From contig VTPC01002338.1 in assembly GCA_011009095.1 (NCBI GenBank), positions 1 through 64,000 on the forward strand: a stretch of DNA of 64,000 nt, given 5' to 3'. Shown piece after piece: positions 23,220 to 35,775 of the stretch. A model generated the notes under the pieces. That model worked only from the letters and a program-made list of their open reading frames with translations, was not told the origin of the DNA and made no database searches. The position numbers and the translations under genes are program-made. Within the stretch, counting starts at the first letter, position 1, and every line of letters starts with the position of its first letter. This stretch comes from Ignelater luminosus. Lineage: Eukaryota; Arthropoda; Insecta; Coleoptera; Elateridae.

Positions 23220-24890
23220 TTAGACACTTGCACTCTATTGAAATCACCATTGCTAACCGATTACATTTTAGTTACCAGTATTTTGTTTGGCAAGCCACTA
23301 GATCAAATTGAGAAATAGACTTGCTGACAGACCCAATTTTAGACGATGGTTATTCGAACGTTGCCATCTTTATCTGGATATATCTGTATAATGCGACCAA
23401 GTCACTATTTGATTATAAATAACTAGTTATTATAGACCAAGACCAATGTCTGTTTTGTGAAACTTATTTCTTAGAGAATTATTAATAAAGTTGTTGAGTT
23501 GTAATCAACGAGTAAGACGAGCAGCATTAACTTGTTGCAAGTCGAGATCAAGTAGGTTAGTTAAAATTCTCCAATCTCCGATCACAGGCTGGAGATCATT
23601 AGAATTACCTGATACTGAAAAGCAAAGTTTTGATGTTTCGAATTAAGTATTCCTTCTATTTTTAGTATTAAGCATTAAACGTTTAAGGTGACGTTTTGTA
23701 TTCTTTACTGCGGCCTCCCACATTCTATTAAAGTTTGAACTGTTCGGAGGTGTAAACTGCCATAGTGTCTTTCTTTTCTGTCAGCAGCATATTTAGTGGA
23801 TACATTTTGGGTGTTAAACAAAAAGTAATCAAATCCGCCCATCATCAAAATAATTAAAAGTAGACTGCGACGAGACCTGAACCGCTTTAAACAAGATAAA
23901 AAGAATTAGTTGTCATACCAGTAACAAACTTTTAGTAGATGACTCTTGTGCAGAAGTACACAAATACCCGCACATAACATTAAATGTATTGAAAGCTTGT
24001 TGCAGTGTTCTATGTCTAAGATTTATTAGTACCTGATTTTTTAGCATCTGCGAAAATTACAACCTAATAAGAACAAAACCACAATAAAATTGCAAAAATA
24101 TCATTAACTTCCTTTGGTTCAATAAATTGTAGCTCGTTAAGAGATCATCCATTAGTAGTAGCACCTGATTCATAAAAGACCACTCCTAATGGGCTTGTGA
24201 TACTATTTTCTGTCAAGATGTTATGGTAAGGAATATAATAGGTGGGTATATTGGAATTAATTAAATTATTTGAATAGTGTGACACTTTTGACACACTATG
24301 TCTAAATTGTTCGTGTTCATGGATAAAATTGAAATACAGCTTTTTAAATGCAGAACTATGTAAAAACCCTTTTCCTAAAAATAAAACGTCTTCCTACACT
24401 TTGCCATTAGGTTCCTAATAGCCCAAGTAAATGTTTTAATAAAAATCTAATTAGATATGGATCAACCGCGTTAAGAAAGGTATCTTACTCAAATAGGACT
24501 TTACATTTTGTTTCATTTTTTGGTAGTAGAACAGAATCTACAAGTTCCTCAAGGCCCAAAAGCACGATAATGGATCGTCTTTAACGGATTGTAAATACCT
24601 TAGAAAAGTTACAATTTGATCCAGTGGTATTAATTGAAAGAGTATCAGAAATAATCTAAATCATAAAATTGGAAGATTGAGTTTTCTAATAGCAAATCCC
24701 AAAATAAACTGGCTTATAGTAAGAAGTCTGTGGTATCAGTACAATGACATTCTGCAGCTGATAACGAAATGTTTTATTTGGAATTCTTTATAAGTCAGCA
24801 TCAAATGAACTATTGGGAATTTCATTAGAAATCGTAAGTACTATAACGAGAAATGTAGTTTTATAATCAGAACAAATAAACGAAAAATAG
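23220..24890 (-). mobile_element. Decayed BEL/Pao integrase region (minus strand)
   Basis: The minus strand near 23770-23650 reads WQFTPPNSSNFNRMWEAA followed by VKNTKRHLKRLM. This corresponds to the integrase block IPPxxPHxGGLWEAAVKxxKxHL of BEL/Pao elements. A frameshifted stretch just upstream (about 23880-23790) fits the SDNxTNFVGA region. Downstream, at about 23430-23320, WSH and DI-R-RWQRSNN fit the C-terminal HPGxDGxxRV-type tail. No open frame survives. The extent towards 24890 is inferred from strand and composition only. Confidence 0.55.
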
Positions 24891-27800
24891 AAATGGAGCA
24901 TTCTTTTTTGTTAATAGTTAATACGATTTGGTTGATACCAATAATAGATAAATAGATGCAGGTTAATGGGCCTCACTAGAAAATTGTTACTTGCCTGAAC
25001 AACTTCCGTGTTCAATTGATTATTTGTTTGGAAAATTAAACCAGGAGCAGAAGCTTTATAATTCTGGTCAGTAATTATAATTTTTTTTGCATAACTTTGC
25101 ACAACAAATACATGATCATCAACGGTCTTTATTACTTGCAATGGAACTCAGGAGAATGCTGTGCAGGTGTTGGTATTCTTAGACGAAATTTCTACAGCAA
25201 GATGGAGGTGTGGTATCGCCACAGTTCTTAATCGTTTAACAAAGAAACGGTACTGCAGACACCCTACTGCGCAACATTTTAATCAGTAAATCACTTGCAA
25301 AACAACAGCTTTGATCGTCAGCGCCCATTATTGAGAATTTCAAATGCTTATTTTCTTCTTTATCCCTCTTCGTCAATTATTATTCACAATTTCTAAACCA
25401 TTTCATTTCATCATCCTATTTTTTAAACCATATTTCATTTTTTCATTACATTTGTTATACATTTCCATCTGACGTTCCTCTAGTTCCTTAAATTATAGCA
25501 ATAACAAATTTATTACAATACTTGACTAGTTTGTATTTTGTTCATTTCCTGTTGTATTAAATCTATACCTTCTAATTTTCATCTTATCTTTGATATGCTT
25601 TTTCTTCTTCTTGCTTTTCTTTTATTTCAGACACCTTCATATTTAGCAAATGTATGTAACTTTCTTTTCTTGCTTACCTTTTGGATCGCTTGACTTACAA
25701 CCTTCTGGTTTTGAGGCTTGACCTTACGCGTGTTCTTCTAATTTTCTTCTCTAACCCAGTCCAACGCCAATATACATAAGTATGTTGTTATCCGGTCTTT
25801 CTCTAATGGTTTTGAATTATATTAGATTCATAATAATTCATTTTAATTCAAAACATGTAGCTGTAAAGGTTTTAAGTTGTTATAGCAGAAGTCTATATTC
25901 AGCCATAGATACACCAACCACATATCTAACAGGAATAACAGAGCACGATGTTCTGTTACGCAAATTACTAATACGATACTTCTACATCAACCGCTAATGA
26001 TACTTACAGCGACTTTCTTTCTTTTTGGTTTTACTGGATTTCTTCACCTTTTGCAACAGACTAACACAGCTTGTTTCTATCTTCATCTTCTGTAACATTT
26101 GTAAAATATTCTTTAGTCCATATTAAAGTTGACTTTTCTCGTACATATTCATGCTGCTTTGCAGTGACTAATCACATTCTTTATTGTCAAAGGATTTAAT
26201 AGCCAATTTTTGATATACAATATTCTCTTTATTATTCGTGTTTTGTAAGACAAATACATTTTAGCTCTATTTTCTCGTAGTTCATTGGCTTTGCCCTGAT
26301 TCCTTTTGGCTGTTACTGCTTTATTTTATCTACGGATATATTCGACTATCTTTGTGTATAAAAAGAAGGAAAACTGTTCTTTTTTATTATGTAAACGGCT
26401 AAGTAAGACAAATTCAATTCAAATAAAACTATTAGGAAAAAAGAAAAATATATGATAAAATGTTTCTCAAGCCCTTATCTGATAGAATATCATACATTCA
26501 AATAATTGTATTTAAAATCTTTGCGATTTCAAAGATAATTTGTTGCATGTATTCCAAAAGTGTGAAATCAACTTTTTTGGATATCGATTTCCTTTTTACT
26601 AAGCTGCTGCATTAGCGACGAAATAAAACAAGTGCTATGTGCACTTAAGAACGGAGGTAAAGTTAGAATCCTTTAATTACTGCACATTGTAATAATTAAT
26701 GAAGAATTATGTGTTTGCACTGTTTCGTTTAAGTGCACCGGGAGTTCACTATCTTTGTAATTTTAACAAGACAAATATAATTATTTTACTTGAACAGCTT
26801 AAAAGTAACTGAGAAATTCTAAATTCTCTTCTTACAAGAATTGACAATCTCGTGTAGTTTTTATTCTAATGAATATAAATAAAAGTTCTTAAACCTACAA
26901 TAATTATTGCTTGAGTATAAATGATTATTCACAACTATCTTTAAAGATACGCCTACTACAAGTCTAAACCTTTCAATGTAAATTTCCAAAAATTAATGGT
27001 CTTTTATACATTCTGAAGTATAGTAGGTACTTATAACATTATAAATAGGCTTTCAAGCTACTTGTATGAAGAAGCTATTCACTTATTTTCCTTGAGATAA
27101 TTTGGAAATTGTTATCAGACTATCATCTTCAAAGAAAACAAAAGATGAAATATTAAAAATTATACAAATTATGTAATCAAATTATCCTTATTTTATCTCC
27201 TACATAGCAACATGAAGCCTTATAAATAAAATCCGGGGTCGAGACCGTTATTTAAGAGACGGTTTTTAAAACGAACAAAATTAAACATAGAGAGTAATAT
27301 ACAATAATGTTTTACATGAAGGTTTGTATGATGACGTCACGATTTTATTTGTAAAACTCCTTTTTTTTCATCAAAATGTTTTCAGCTCTAAGGTCTGTTA
27401 ATTCACATATGTATATATGAATGTGAAACACTAACAATGAACAATTCTGAATGAAGTTCTCTTTGTATTTAACGAAACAGCTTATAACCAATAGTTGCTT
27501 TACTTTTACAACAAAAAATAAAAAACTTCTTGTAGGTACACTTCACAGATACTTACACAAAGATGTACCTGAAAGCAATTAATTCCAATAAAATGCGCTG
27601 TAATCCTAATAATCCAAGCGGAATAAAGACCATTGTTCTCAAAGATTAGTGAAGTTTAGAGTGTAATAACATCACCGAAAAGTTGATCGGAACAAAGGAA
27701 TCTTAATGTAAAGGTTTTAGTTGCTTTAAAAAGCGATCAGTCGTGACGAAACTGATAACAGTGATCGAAACAAAGATAAGTATTTGCTTTCGTCTAAGAA

Positions 27801-28115
27801 GGTTTGATAAGAAAATCAGAAATGAGAAAGATATTGCGCGTTGAAGTGTATTTAAGAAAAATTGATTTTAATAGACTGTTGTTTGCATTTGATTGCTTAT
27901 TAATTCATTATTCTACATGAAGCTTTATCGTTCCGAGGTGTTTTCGACATTCTTTAAAAACCAAAAAATAAAATGTCGTGCAACAATCTTTGTATTGTTA
28001 TTGTCTAGAGGAAACAAGATTATATTTTCAAGAAGTGCCATTAAAGGAACTTAAGAAAGTAAATATCAACAACTTCGAGAATAACGTACATTGTGGAATA
28101 TTTTTAAATTTCTTT
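24891..28115. other. AT-rich region without recognised gene
   Basis: No protein family recognised on either strand. Open frames at 24911-25141 (-), 25782-25997 (+) and 27978-28181 (+) are short and unassigned. An imperfect stem, GACCGTTATTTAAGAGACGGTT, lies near 27242-27263 in two arms separated by an AT loop. Pyrimidine-rich TTCTTCTTGC runs lie near 25600. Confidence 0.4.
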
Positions 28116-28123
28116 GTTATATA

Positions 28124-29188
28124 CAGAGCTGGGATAAATACTTTGGAAAAATATTTAAATAATAAATACTTTCATTTTTAAAAAGCATTTAAATATTAAA
28201 TACTTTCGCAACTATAATAGTATTTATATTTTAAATATTTTATTATGTAAATATTTAAATAGCATTTAAATAACCGCTACTGGTATTTAAATAATATTGT
28301 ATTATTTAAATATTATGAAAACATTTAAATATTTTGTCTAGAATTTAAATACTTTTTCTGATACATAAATACTTTAGAATTATTTAGATATTTAAATATT
28401 TTTCAAGATTTAAATATTATTTGTAGCATTTAAATACTTTTTTTAAATAATAAATATCAAATCCTTTTCATTAGTATTTAGATTTTAAATAATAAATAAC
28501 AAATTTTAATAGTATATTAGTCAACGATAACATAATGCCCATTATGTGCGAGTCGAATACGACGTTTTCTCTACGATTCTAACACTTCTGAGGAAGATCT
28601 GGAGGTGGATTCCCCTGAGGGAAGCGATGTCCAAATTCTTGAATATGTTGAAGTCAATGAGAGTAAACAATCTTCACAAAGAGAGTTTTAGACCTGGAAT
28701 AGAAAAATCCTCTGAAGACGATGTCCAAATTTTTTCCTAACAATAAATAGTTTGAGATTATAACAATTTCTACAACCAACAAAACACTGCAAGTGAATAA
28801 AATCCATATAATTCACTAGTGTTTTATGAGTATGGTATATCCTTATGGTTACGCGTATAACGACTATATTATTGAAGAGTCGTAGATAAAAGTGTTTAAA
28901 TAACCAAAAGTATTTGAAATGTTAAATAATTCCCCTCTCTCTACGGAGCACAGATAATATAAATACTTGTGTAATATTTAAATACTTTGCGTTATTTTAA
29001 ATATTATGAAAACATTCAAATACTTCTTCCGGTATTTAAATACTTTTTTAAATAATAAACATCAACAGTATTTAAATTTTAAATAATAAATAACCAATTT
29101 TAAAACTATTTAAAATAACAGTATTTAAATATTTTAAAGTATTTAAATAATCAAAAGTATTTAAAATGTTAAATAAGTCCCAGCTCTG
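28124..29188. mobile_element. Non-autonomous hAT-type element with ATTTAAAT arrays
   Basis: The left end CAGAGCTGGGATAAATACTT and the right end (reverse complement CAGAGCTGGGACTTATTTAA) share an 11-bp terminal repeat CAGAGCTGGGA. Perfect 8-bp duplications GTTATATA flank it at 28116-28123 and 29189-29196. About 380 bp on the left and 260 bp on the right are packed with the palindrome ATTTAAAT, often extended to GTATTTAAATAC. I count about eleven exact copies on the left and about five on the right, plus variants. The unique centre (28520-28890) holds an acidic coding remnant in two frames (SNTSEEDLEVDSPEGSDVQI; later SSEDDVQIFS). Palindrome arrays near hAT ends could be transposase-binding sites; that is inference. 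Confidence 0.85.
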
Positions 29189-29196
29189 GTTATATA

Positions 29197-31209
29197 TAAC
29201 AAGTTTAAAATTAACAAAAGAAAATTTTATTACTAATAAATCCCTAAGAAAATTAATATTGACCTAGGTTTATTTGAATTTGAGGCAATGTATTTATAAA
29301 TCAGATAACCTATAAAGTAATATTAACCTAAATTCCTCAGATATGAATTTTGTATCGGAATCGCAACTATTTTTTTAGAACTATTTGTCGTCTACTACAC
29401 TGAAGTGGTTGTCAAAAGGACAGTTACATAGTTCAGTAAAGTGCGTTACCTATTACATGTAGTACTGAGTGTTGGCACGTCTACATACTTACATTTGTGT
29501 TTATGTTTAGTCTGCCCTTGGATACCAATACTAGTTTGTGTTGGTTATTTGAAATAAATATCTATACTGGGCAACATAACAATATATTGATCTTTAGTTT
29601 AACTAAGACGCTTTTGGTCTTAAGCTGGCTAGACTCAGTTGGTCGCCTTGAACGAGGTTAAGGAAATTGTACATACAATAAAACACAAAAAAATATTTAA
29701 TAAATATATTGAAGAAAAAGAGAAAAATTCCTTCACGAATTGAGCCGTTCAGATTCCCATTCACAACGAGGACAAAATTTCCAAGCTAAATGTTTCGATC
29801 GGGAGTAGAACGGAATAAAACTCGGAACTGCAACGGTTGCTTAACCTTCTATGGCGACTCGAAAAAAAGTTTTTCTGGCGTGCGAAAGAAATCTCCATAA
29901 AACAAAACCCCGAATTTACAGTTGTGGTAACAAGCTAAAGGAAAAACAAATATCTCCCATGAGACTTAATAAAAAGCAAAACAAAGCCCACTTACCCTCG
30001 CCTGATCGAGGCTGGTCATTAAAATCAAAATTTTTAGCATCTCTTGGCAGAAATATCAGCAGAGAATCCGTCTACAAGAAGTCTTCTGCCCTAGTAAAGT
30101 CTTCCCTGCCTGAAGCGAAGCTAAGACCCTTCCGAGGCGAACTTGATCCGATCAGAAATCCCGAATATTAAAAGTTAAATTTTAAATAAACGACAGAAGA
30201 CTTGGAGATGAAATTTCTGATAACTCATCAATAACATCAAGCAGCAATAAAAGTAAAAATACGATAAAATACTACACCTCAACGAGGACTTAGTTGTCGA
30301 TTACAATATACCATAAAGTTGAAACCAAATAAGCTTTACAAATGAGCTGGTATAGAAATCCTAACTTTAATTCATTTGGCTAACCAAAAACAAAACATCA
30401 ACCACATATGGTTACGTTTGAAAAAATGAACAAAATAAGAAATTAACATTTACCAACTACATCTGACCACCTATTCCGGTTTCATATAAGATATCATATA
30501 ACAGCAAGGAAAGTTGAAACATAATACTCAAGAATAAAATCTTAAACAACAGTTACTAAATCTTAATAAGAAAAAACAAAATTTTACCAAATTGCTAACT
30601 AGATCTATATTGAAATCAATTAAAGCAACAGCTATGACAGTTCAAAATACTTATTAATAAAAATAAATTTAAATTCAACAAGAGAAAACTACAAAAACAT
30701 ACAAAATCACAGCGACAGACAGCACAGCTTAACTACAACACATGTAACGGGAACAAAATTGAACGTAACAACTGATAACCAAGAATTAAATAACATTATT
30801 ACTTACAAAACAGCCAATTACATTACCCAAGAAAAACAATCCTTCATGGCGTATTGGTCATTTTCCCAAGAGTTAGAAATATCAAATGTTAAATGTTAAG
30901 CGTTTTATATTATTGAGTGCCTTAACACCAGACTAAATCAATAATCAAATTATATTTTTAGTTTATTATTACCTTCTATACCTTAACTTTAAGATTTTGT
31001 AATGCATAATGGTTGTACATAGCAAACATTGTATGTGTGACCAGTCTTTAAGTAATTGTAACGCTTGAGAACTTGATGCCTTGTGTTTCTTTGTACATTT
31101 GATCAAAGAACGCATTATCCTAGCTTTCCTGTTTGAAAATCTTTCTTTTTGTACTTAAAAGCAAGATGATTTCAGAATTTTAGATCACCGCTTACCGAGT
31201 TAAATCAAA
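29197..31209. other. A-rich region, one unassigned open frame
   Basis: An open frame at 29851-30171 (+) encodes a basic 106-residue product rich in Lys, Arg and Ser that I do not recognise; a degraded gag-like protein is one possibility. From about 30170 to 30850 the plus strand is markedly A-rich and T-poor. On the minus strand it resembles the T-rich style of the repeats at 33.5 and 46.9 kb, but I could not align it convincingly. Confidence 0.35.
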
Positions 31210-31213
31210 TTAA

Positions 31214-32125
31214 CCTTCAACAGACTGACCGGGGTCCATTTGGACCCCAGGGCACGATTTTTTGAAGTAACGTTTTTGATTTTAAAATTTGTTTATTCTG
31301 CGGTCACCTATCTTTTCTTTGTGATATTCTCCGCCTGTTTAATATATTATTTTATGTAGATGTTAATTTTTTTCAAACTTATACTATTTTTTTTCAACCT
31401 GGGGTCCATCTAGACCCAGTCCGTCTTTTACAGAGTAGCAAATGTGTCCTACTTATTTTCAATCGAGCATGGGAGTTCCCCAGTAATGTCTGTAGCTCCC
31501 CGTTCTTTATTTTACTAAACGTATTTCAAGTTTCTTTCGTAGGTTGGAAATTCTCCAAGCTATGATATTGAGAGTGAATGTGCAAAATGCACTCAGTTTT
31601 TGTTAGTTACTCGTATTGTACGTTTCAAGATGAGTGCCGTGACAGTAAGCCCCCTACAGATGAGGAACTGCTATATATTAACTTGAAAACGATGTTCCCA
31701 ATTTTGGAAATTATGATGTGGATGCAAGTGATATAGAAGAAGTCGATGTCGTGTCTGAAGGAGATGAAGAGGATGATGTTATTGTCGCTAATCAGGAGAC
31801 GTGAGCCGAGGTTAAAAACATTACAAAATCCAGCAGTCACGAAAAGGTTTCTTTACAATATGTGGCAAAAAATAAAACCAAATGGTCCAAAATATCAATA
31901 GACGTACGAGCTAAATTGCCAAAAGCTTATATTCGGAAAAAGGAACTCGGACTTACAACTTATAGCCCAGGCATTTCAAGTATGGAAGTTGCTTTTTTGC
32001 TATTTCTCAGTCTATTTGTCTTTAATTTCTCAAGTATAAGCAACAAATTCCTAATATTCTGCCATGGGGTCCAAATAAACCCCGGTTCGACTTTACGTAA
32101 TTTCACGAGGTCCGTCCGTTGAAGG
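31214..32125 (+). mobile_element. Internally deleted piggyBac element
   Basis: The ends CCTTCAACAGACTGACC (left) and CCTTCAACGGACGGACC (right, reverse complement) differ at two bases and are flanked by TTAA at 31210-31213 and 32126-32129. This is the piggyBac signature. Palindromes of the form GGGGTCCA...TGGACCCC occur at about 31231-31250, with related blocks near 31402 and 32067. The plus strand from about 31625 encodes an acidic piggyBac-type N-terminus (PPTDEELL, DASDIEEVDVVSEGDEEDD). It continues, after stops, to KTKWSKISIDVR at about 31870. The catalytic core is absent, so the element would depend on a transposase in trans. Confidence 0.85.
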
Positions 32126-32129
32126 TTAA

Positions 32130-33514
32130 AGCTTGATCCTTGAGTAGATTGACAACACACCTCAACAGTGCTACTTTCGACAGATTGCTGGTAGAGATTT
32201 TTTGGTTACCCGTCCACTAACTCCCACTCACGTCGCAGAATTCTCATGGTTTATAAAATTCCCGTGAGTTACAAGATTTTCGTGTATCATACACCACAAA
32301 AATACAATAAATGACATGATCTTTGTGGGTCTCTTTATTTCCGTGGGTCAAATTGCCTATGTAGTAGGTTCAAGCGATTCCTAATATCTTTCGTTATTTC
32401 TTTGCTCTTTACAATTCTTCTCCATGTCTAATTGGGTGGGACTGAACTCTCGATACTATACGACGATGCAAGAAAAATACTTCTATGGTATCGTGAAATT
32501 GGCGATAACAAGTATAAAAATCTGAAATCCCGTATAGTTTCGAGTCTTTCGACATTGATGAGTCGTATCGTCGACTAAGCTGAAAATTTAGTAGGTGTAT
32601 GCAATATTTTATTTTGATTTCGAAGTGACTTACCATGATTCGTGACATATCAAGGTTCGTCACTCACGGTAAACTGCGTGAACCAACTGTTTCCGTTACC
32701 CGTTGTGGTTGGTGATCCATGGTACACTCGTGACCCTTTCGTCGCTCGATATGCTGCATGTGCTTTACAATCCTGCACAGCGTATTCAGGTGAATATTAT
32801 TTTTTTGCCTATTTACGTGGGTCACGCCTTGATTCATTGTGACTTACTATGATTCACGTCGTTCGCCGACCTCTAATTACTAATGATTCTTAATCTTTTG
32901 ACCTTTTTTCAAAATAATATCGACTTCTAGTCTTAATGGATATTCATCAAACTAGACGTTCCACTTGCTGACATGAACTGACTTGAATCAATCCTCCTTT
33001 TTATGTGATTGCATTTTTGCAGGCGACAATGAGTTTTCAAAACCCATTTGCCTTAATCATGTATGTACTGTTGGTTTCAAAATGAACTAGGACACTTTAA
33101 ATATCCCATTGTAATATTTATTATTTTGGCTAAAATACCTTTACCCATGGATTATTTGACTGATACAGTCAAGTTTATACTAAGAAAAATACTTGCGTTT
33201 TGAAATCATAGTAGTTGCCCAGTGTCTTAGTTCATGTTGAAACCAATAGTACCTTATAGAATCTAACGCAAGACAAATGGTTTTTGTATTTATTTCCTCT
33301 TTTCGAGAACAACAGGAACTTCAGTTGTAAAATCATTTTCGTTTCAGCTTAGAATTATCACTTTGAAAGCTCTTTTCTTCTATTTCTTCTCTATAACTTA
33401 AATTCCCTTTAGACATTTAAAGAAGTTTATTCAGTCTGGTATTACCTTTGCTCATTAAGCTATGTTTCGGTTTCGTTTGAATCTGATTGTTTATTTAATA
33501 AAAGGTGTAATGTC
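32130..33514. other. Spacer with a pair of short direct repeats
   Basis: GTGACTTACCATGATTCGTG begins at 32625 and GTGACTTACTATGATTCACG at 32839, 214 bp apart. Several other GTGAC/GTCAC words cluster between them. Open frames here are not recognisable proteins. Confidence 0.4.
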
Positions 33515-35775
33515 ATTTAAAATTTTTGCATACTTATCCGAGTTTTACGTTGAATTTGACTTTAAATACATTCCTTTAATATAAATTTATCGCTTCATCT
33601 TACTTTTCGATGTTTAGCAAGTTGTCTATATTGCTAACAGATAATTTTCTTTGGAGTTCTGTTGATAAGAATTAAAATGTGTTCAGTAAATGGTTTTATG
33701 CTTCTTTCATTAGTGAAATCCGAGACATTATTATATGACCCCAACGTGCTTTGTGCTGTTTTTAAATCTTTGTTATATTTTTTGGTTCTTATCGTTTCGA
33801 AGAAGTTTTATTTACATTTAATATAATTTCCAAGAAACAACATGTTTGTAATTTGCTAATTCATGTCTGGTAGAAGACGGTTCTACATTGAAGAAATGAT
33901 GTGCGGTAGTTTTCCATTGTTCAATTTATCGTCTGTATTTTGCTCGGAGATATCGTGTGCAACTGACTTCTTTATTTTGGCAAACTGCTTCCTTTGTTTC
34001 ATTTTGGTGTGTTCTTCGGGGAGTCGAAATTTGGACACCGCGGAACGCGGGTGTTCATCGCGACCTCCCGGGTCCAAGCAGACCCGACGCTTCTCGCGTT
34101 TTGTTTCTATCTTTAAGTGTGGTGCACGGTTAATTTCAACATTTTAGTGGCTGTGAGTTTGCTTTGGTTTTTTATTTGGTTTATGGTTTATGGGCATTAA
34201 TTTGCATTTTGAGTTAATCCTTGAGGGAGGCCTCTTTGAGGATTAAAATATTAACGCATCATTATGTGGATGAACTTTAAAATTCACATGCTGAAAGGTT
34301 TTACCTGTATTTTTACTAGTATTTGGAGATGAAAGACAAGCTTATCGTCCCTGTCTTCATTAGAAGGATCGCCTAAAGAAGTAACCGTGTCGAGCCAGTT
34401 ATTTGGAAATCATTTAGTCCCGACTTTCTTCTTGAATTTTTGGTTTAGTCATTATGGAAATCTCCGTTATGTACCTGGTGTTCTTTGACTCCGCTATCTT
34501 CGTCATATTCCCTGGCTGATGGAAGCAATATCCCATCTTCAGTGTCCATCGAGAGATCTGGTATTCTCTTCGTTATTAAGAAAATTAAAGTTTTGTGTTT
34601 GTGGAAGTTAAGTGTTTAAAAATTTATTGTGGTTAAAACCATGCCTTCTCGTAATTAAATTTAGTGTAAATTCAATTCTTTTTATTTAGAAAAGTTGCTG
34701 GAATTCAAAGGACCTCCAGATTTAGAGTAAGGAATAATTGTTTATGTTACATATATTTGTTTGTATTTTTATGTTGTTTTGTTTAAATGCTTTGAGTATT
34801 TAACGTTAATATTTGGTTTATTTTAATGTTAGAAAAGTATCTTTATAGCGTATTCTTTCCAGAAAAATCTAGAGAAACAATAGGTAGTTTAAGTTCTGTA
34901 GTAATCTTTTGAAGGTTTTCTTTTTGTTTGAAGTAATACAAGTTCATATGTTCTAAATTTATAATAGTTTTAAATCATGTTTAATTTTGTTCTCATTGAG
35001 AGGTTTAATACAATAATTCTTCTGCGATTGAATGATTTCTAAACGCATTTGTTTAATGGATCCTTCAGACCTAATTTTTATGTAATTATTGTCATTCTTT
35101 CATTTAATGTTTGTAAAGCAATAATTTCTTTAATCAACCATATCATTTTGAATCTTTGTTGTGAATGTTTATTTTACTTGATGTCAAAGCATAATAATAA
35201 ACACATGTGGTTTAACTTTTGTGTTCTTATTTTTAGGAGTTTGTTTTTGTTTTTAAAAGCTTATTTAGGTGCCGAAATGATAGACCATTGCTTCTAGCAA
35301 CCAGCATAATAGTTGATTTTGTGATTAAAGCTTTGTTTATAGTTTTGAGAAACGAGAGAGAGAGGCTGGAAATTTATAAATTTTGTTTTATTTTATGTTG
35401 CGGAACCAACAATGGTTCCTTGGTAAGTAAAAGAGAATACAATTTAGCCTCCGGACACGATTTTTTAATGTTTATCTACAGGGTGGTATTTTGAGTGAAC
35501 CCTATATATAGAGTGTTCGTCGATGCGGGGACAGGTCGACGAATTACATCGTTTTGTGTGGTACTGTTTCCTGGCGTCCATTTGGTATCTCTTTCAGGCA
35601 TTTTAGCTAAGAGCTAAGTTTCAGTTTCAAGTATGGACATGCCTGGATTATTTTCTATCTTGGAACCTACTCCCGTCTACGACATGAGCTATGGGCTTGA
35701 ACATCTACCGATATCTGGCTCATACGGGGATTAGGCCTCTTTTTCGACGTTTTCTCATTACAAAGGGTTCTAGAA
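33515..35775 (+). repeat. Unclassified T-rich repeat, copy A
   Basis: Similar by eye, in the same order and orientation, to 46930-48860. Anchors: GCATACTTATCCGAGTT at about 33528 against GCATACTCATCCGAGTT at 46940; GTGTGCAACTGACTTCTTTA at 33954 against GTGTACAACTAGCTTCTTTA at 47279; TTTAGAGTAAG near 34720 against 47930; TTGAACATCTACCG near 35698 against TTGAACATCTTCCG near 48788; and ATTAGGCCTCTTTTTC against ATTAGGCTTCTTTTTC. The strand is T-rich with GC-rich islands (33990-34100). No coding domain was recognised, and a frame at 33863-34147 looks accidental. It could be long LTRs, a leader, or a non-coding transcript. Confidence 0.6.

Noticed and set aside
29851..30171. Open frame of 106 codons as a host gene
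   Set aside because: Basic, low-complexity product with no recognisable family, splice structure or promoter; kept only as a note.
33863..34147. Open frame in repeat A as a gene
   Set aside because: The equivalent position in repeat B is not open, so the frame is probably accidental.
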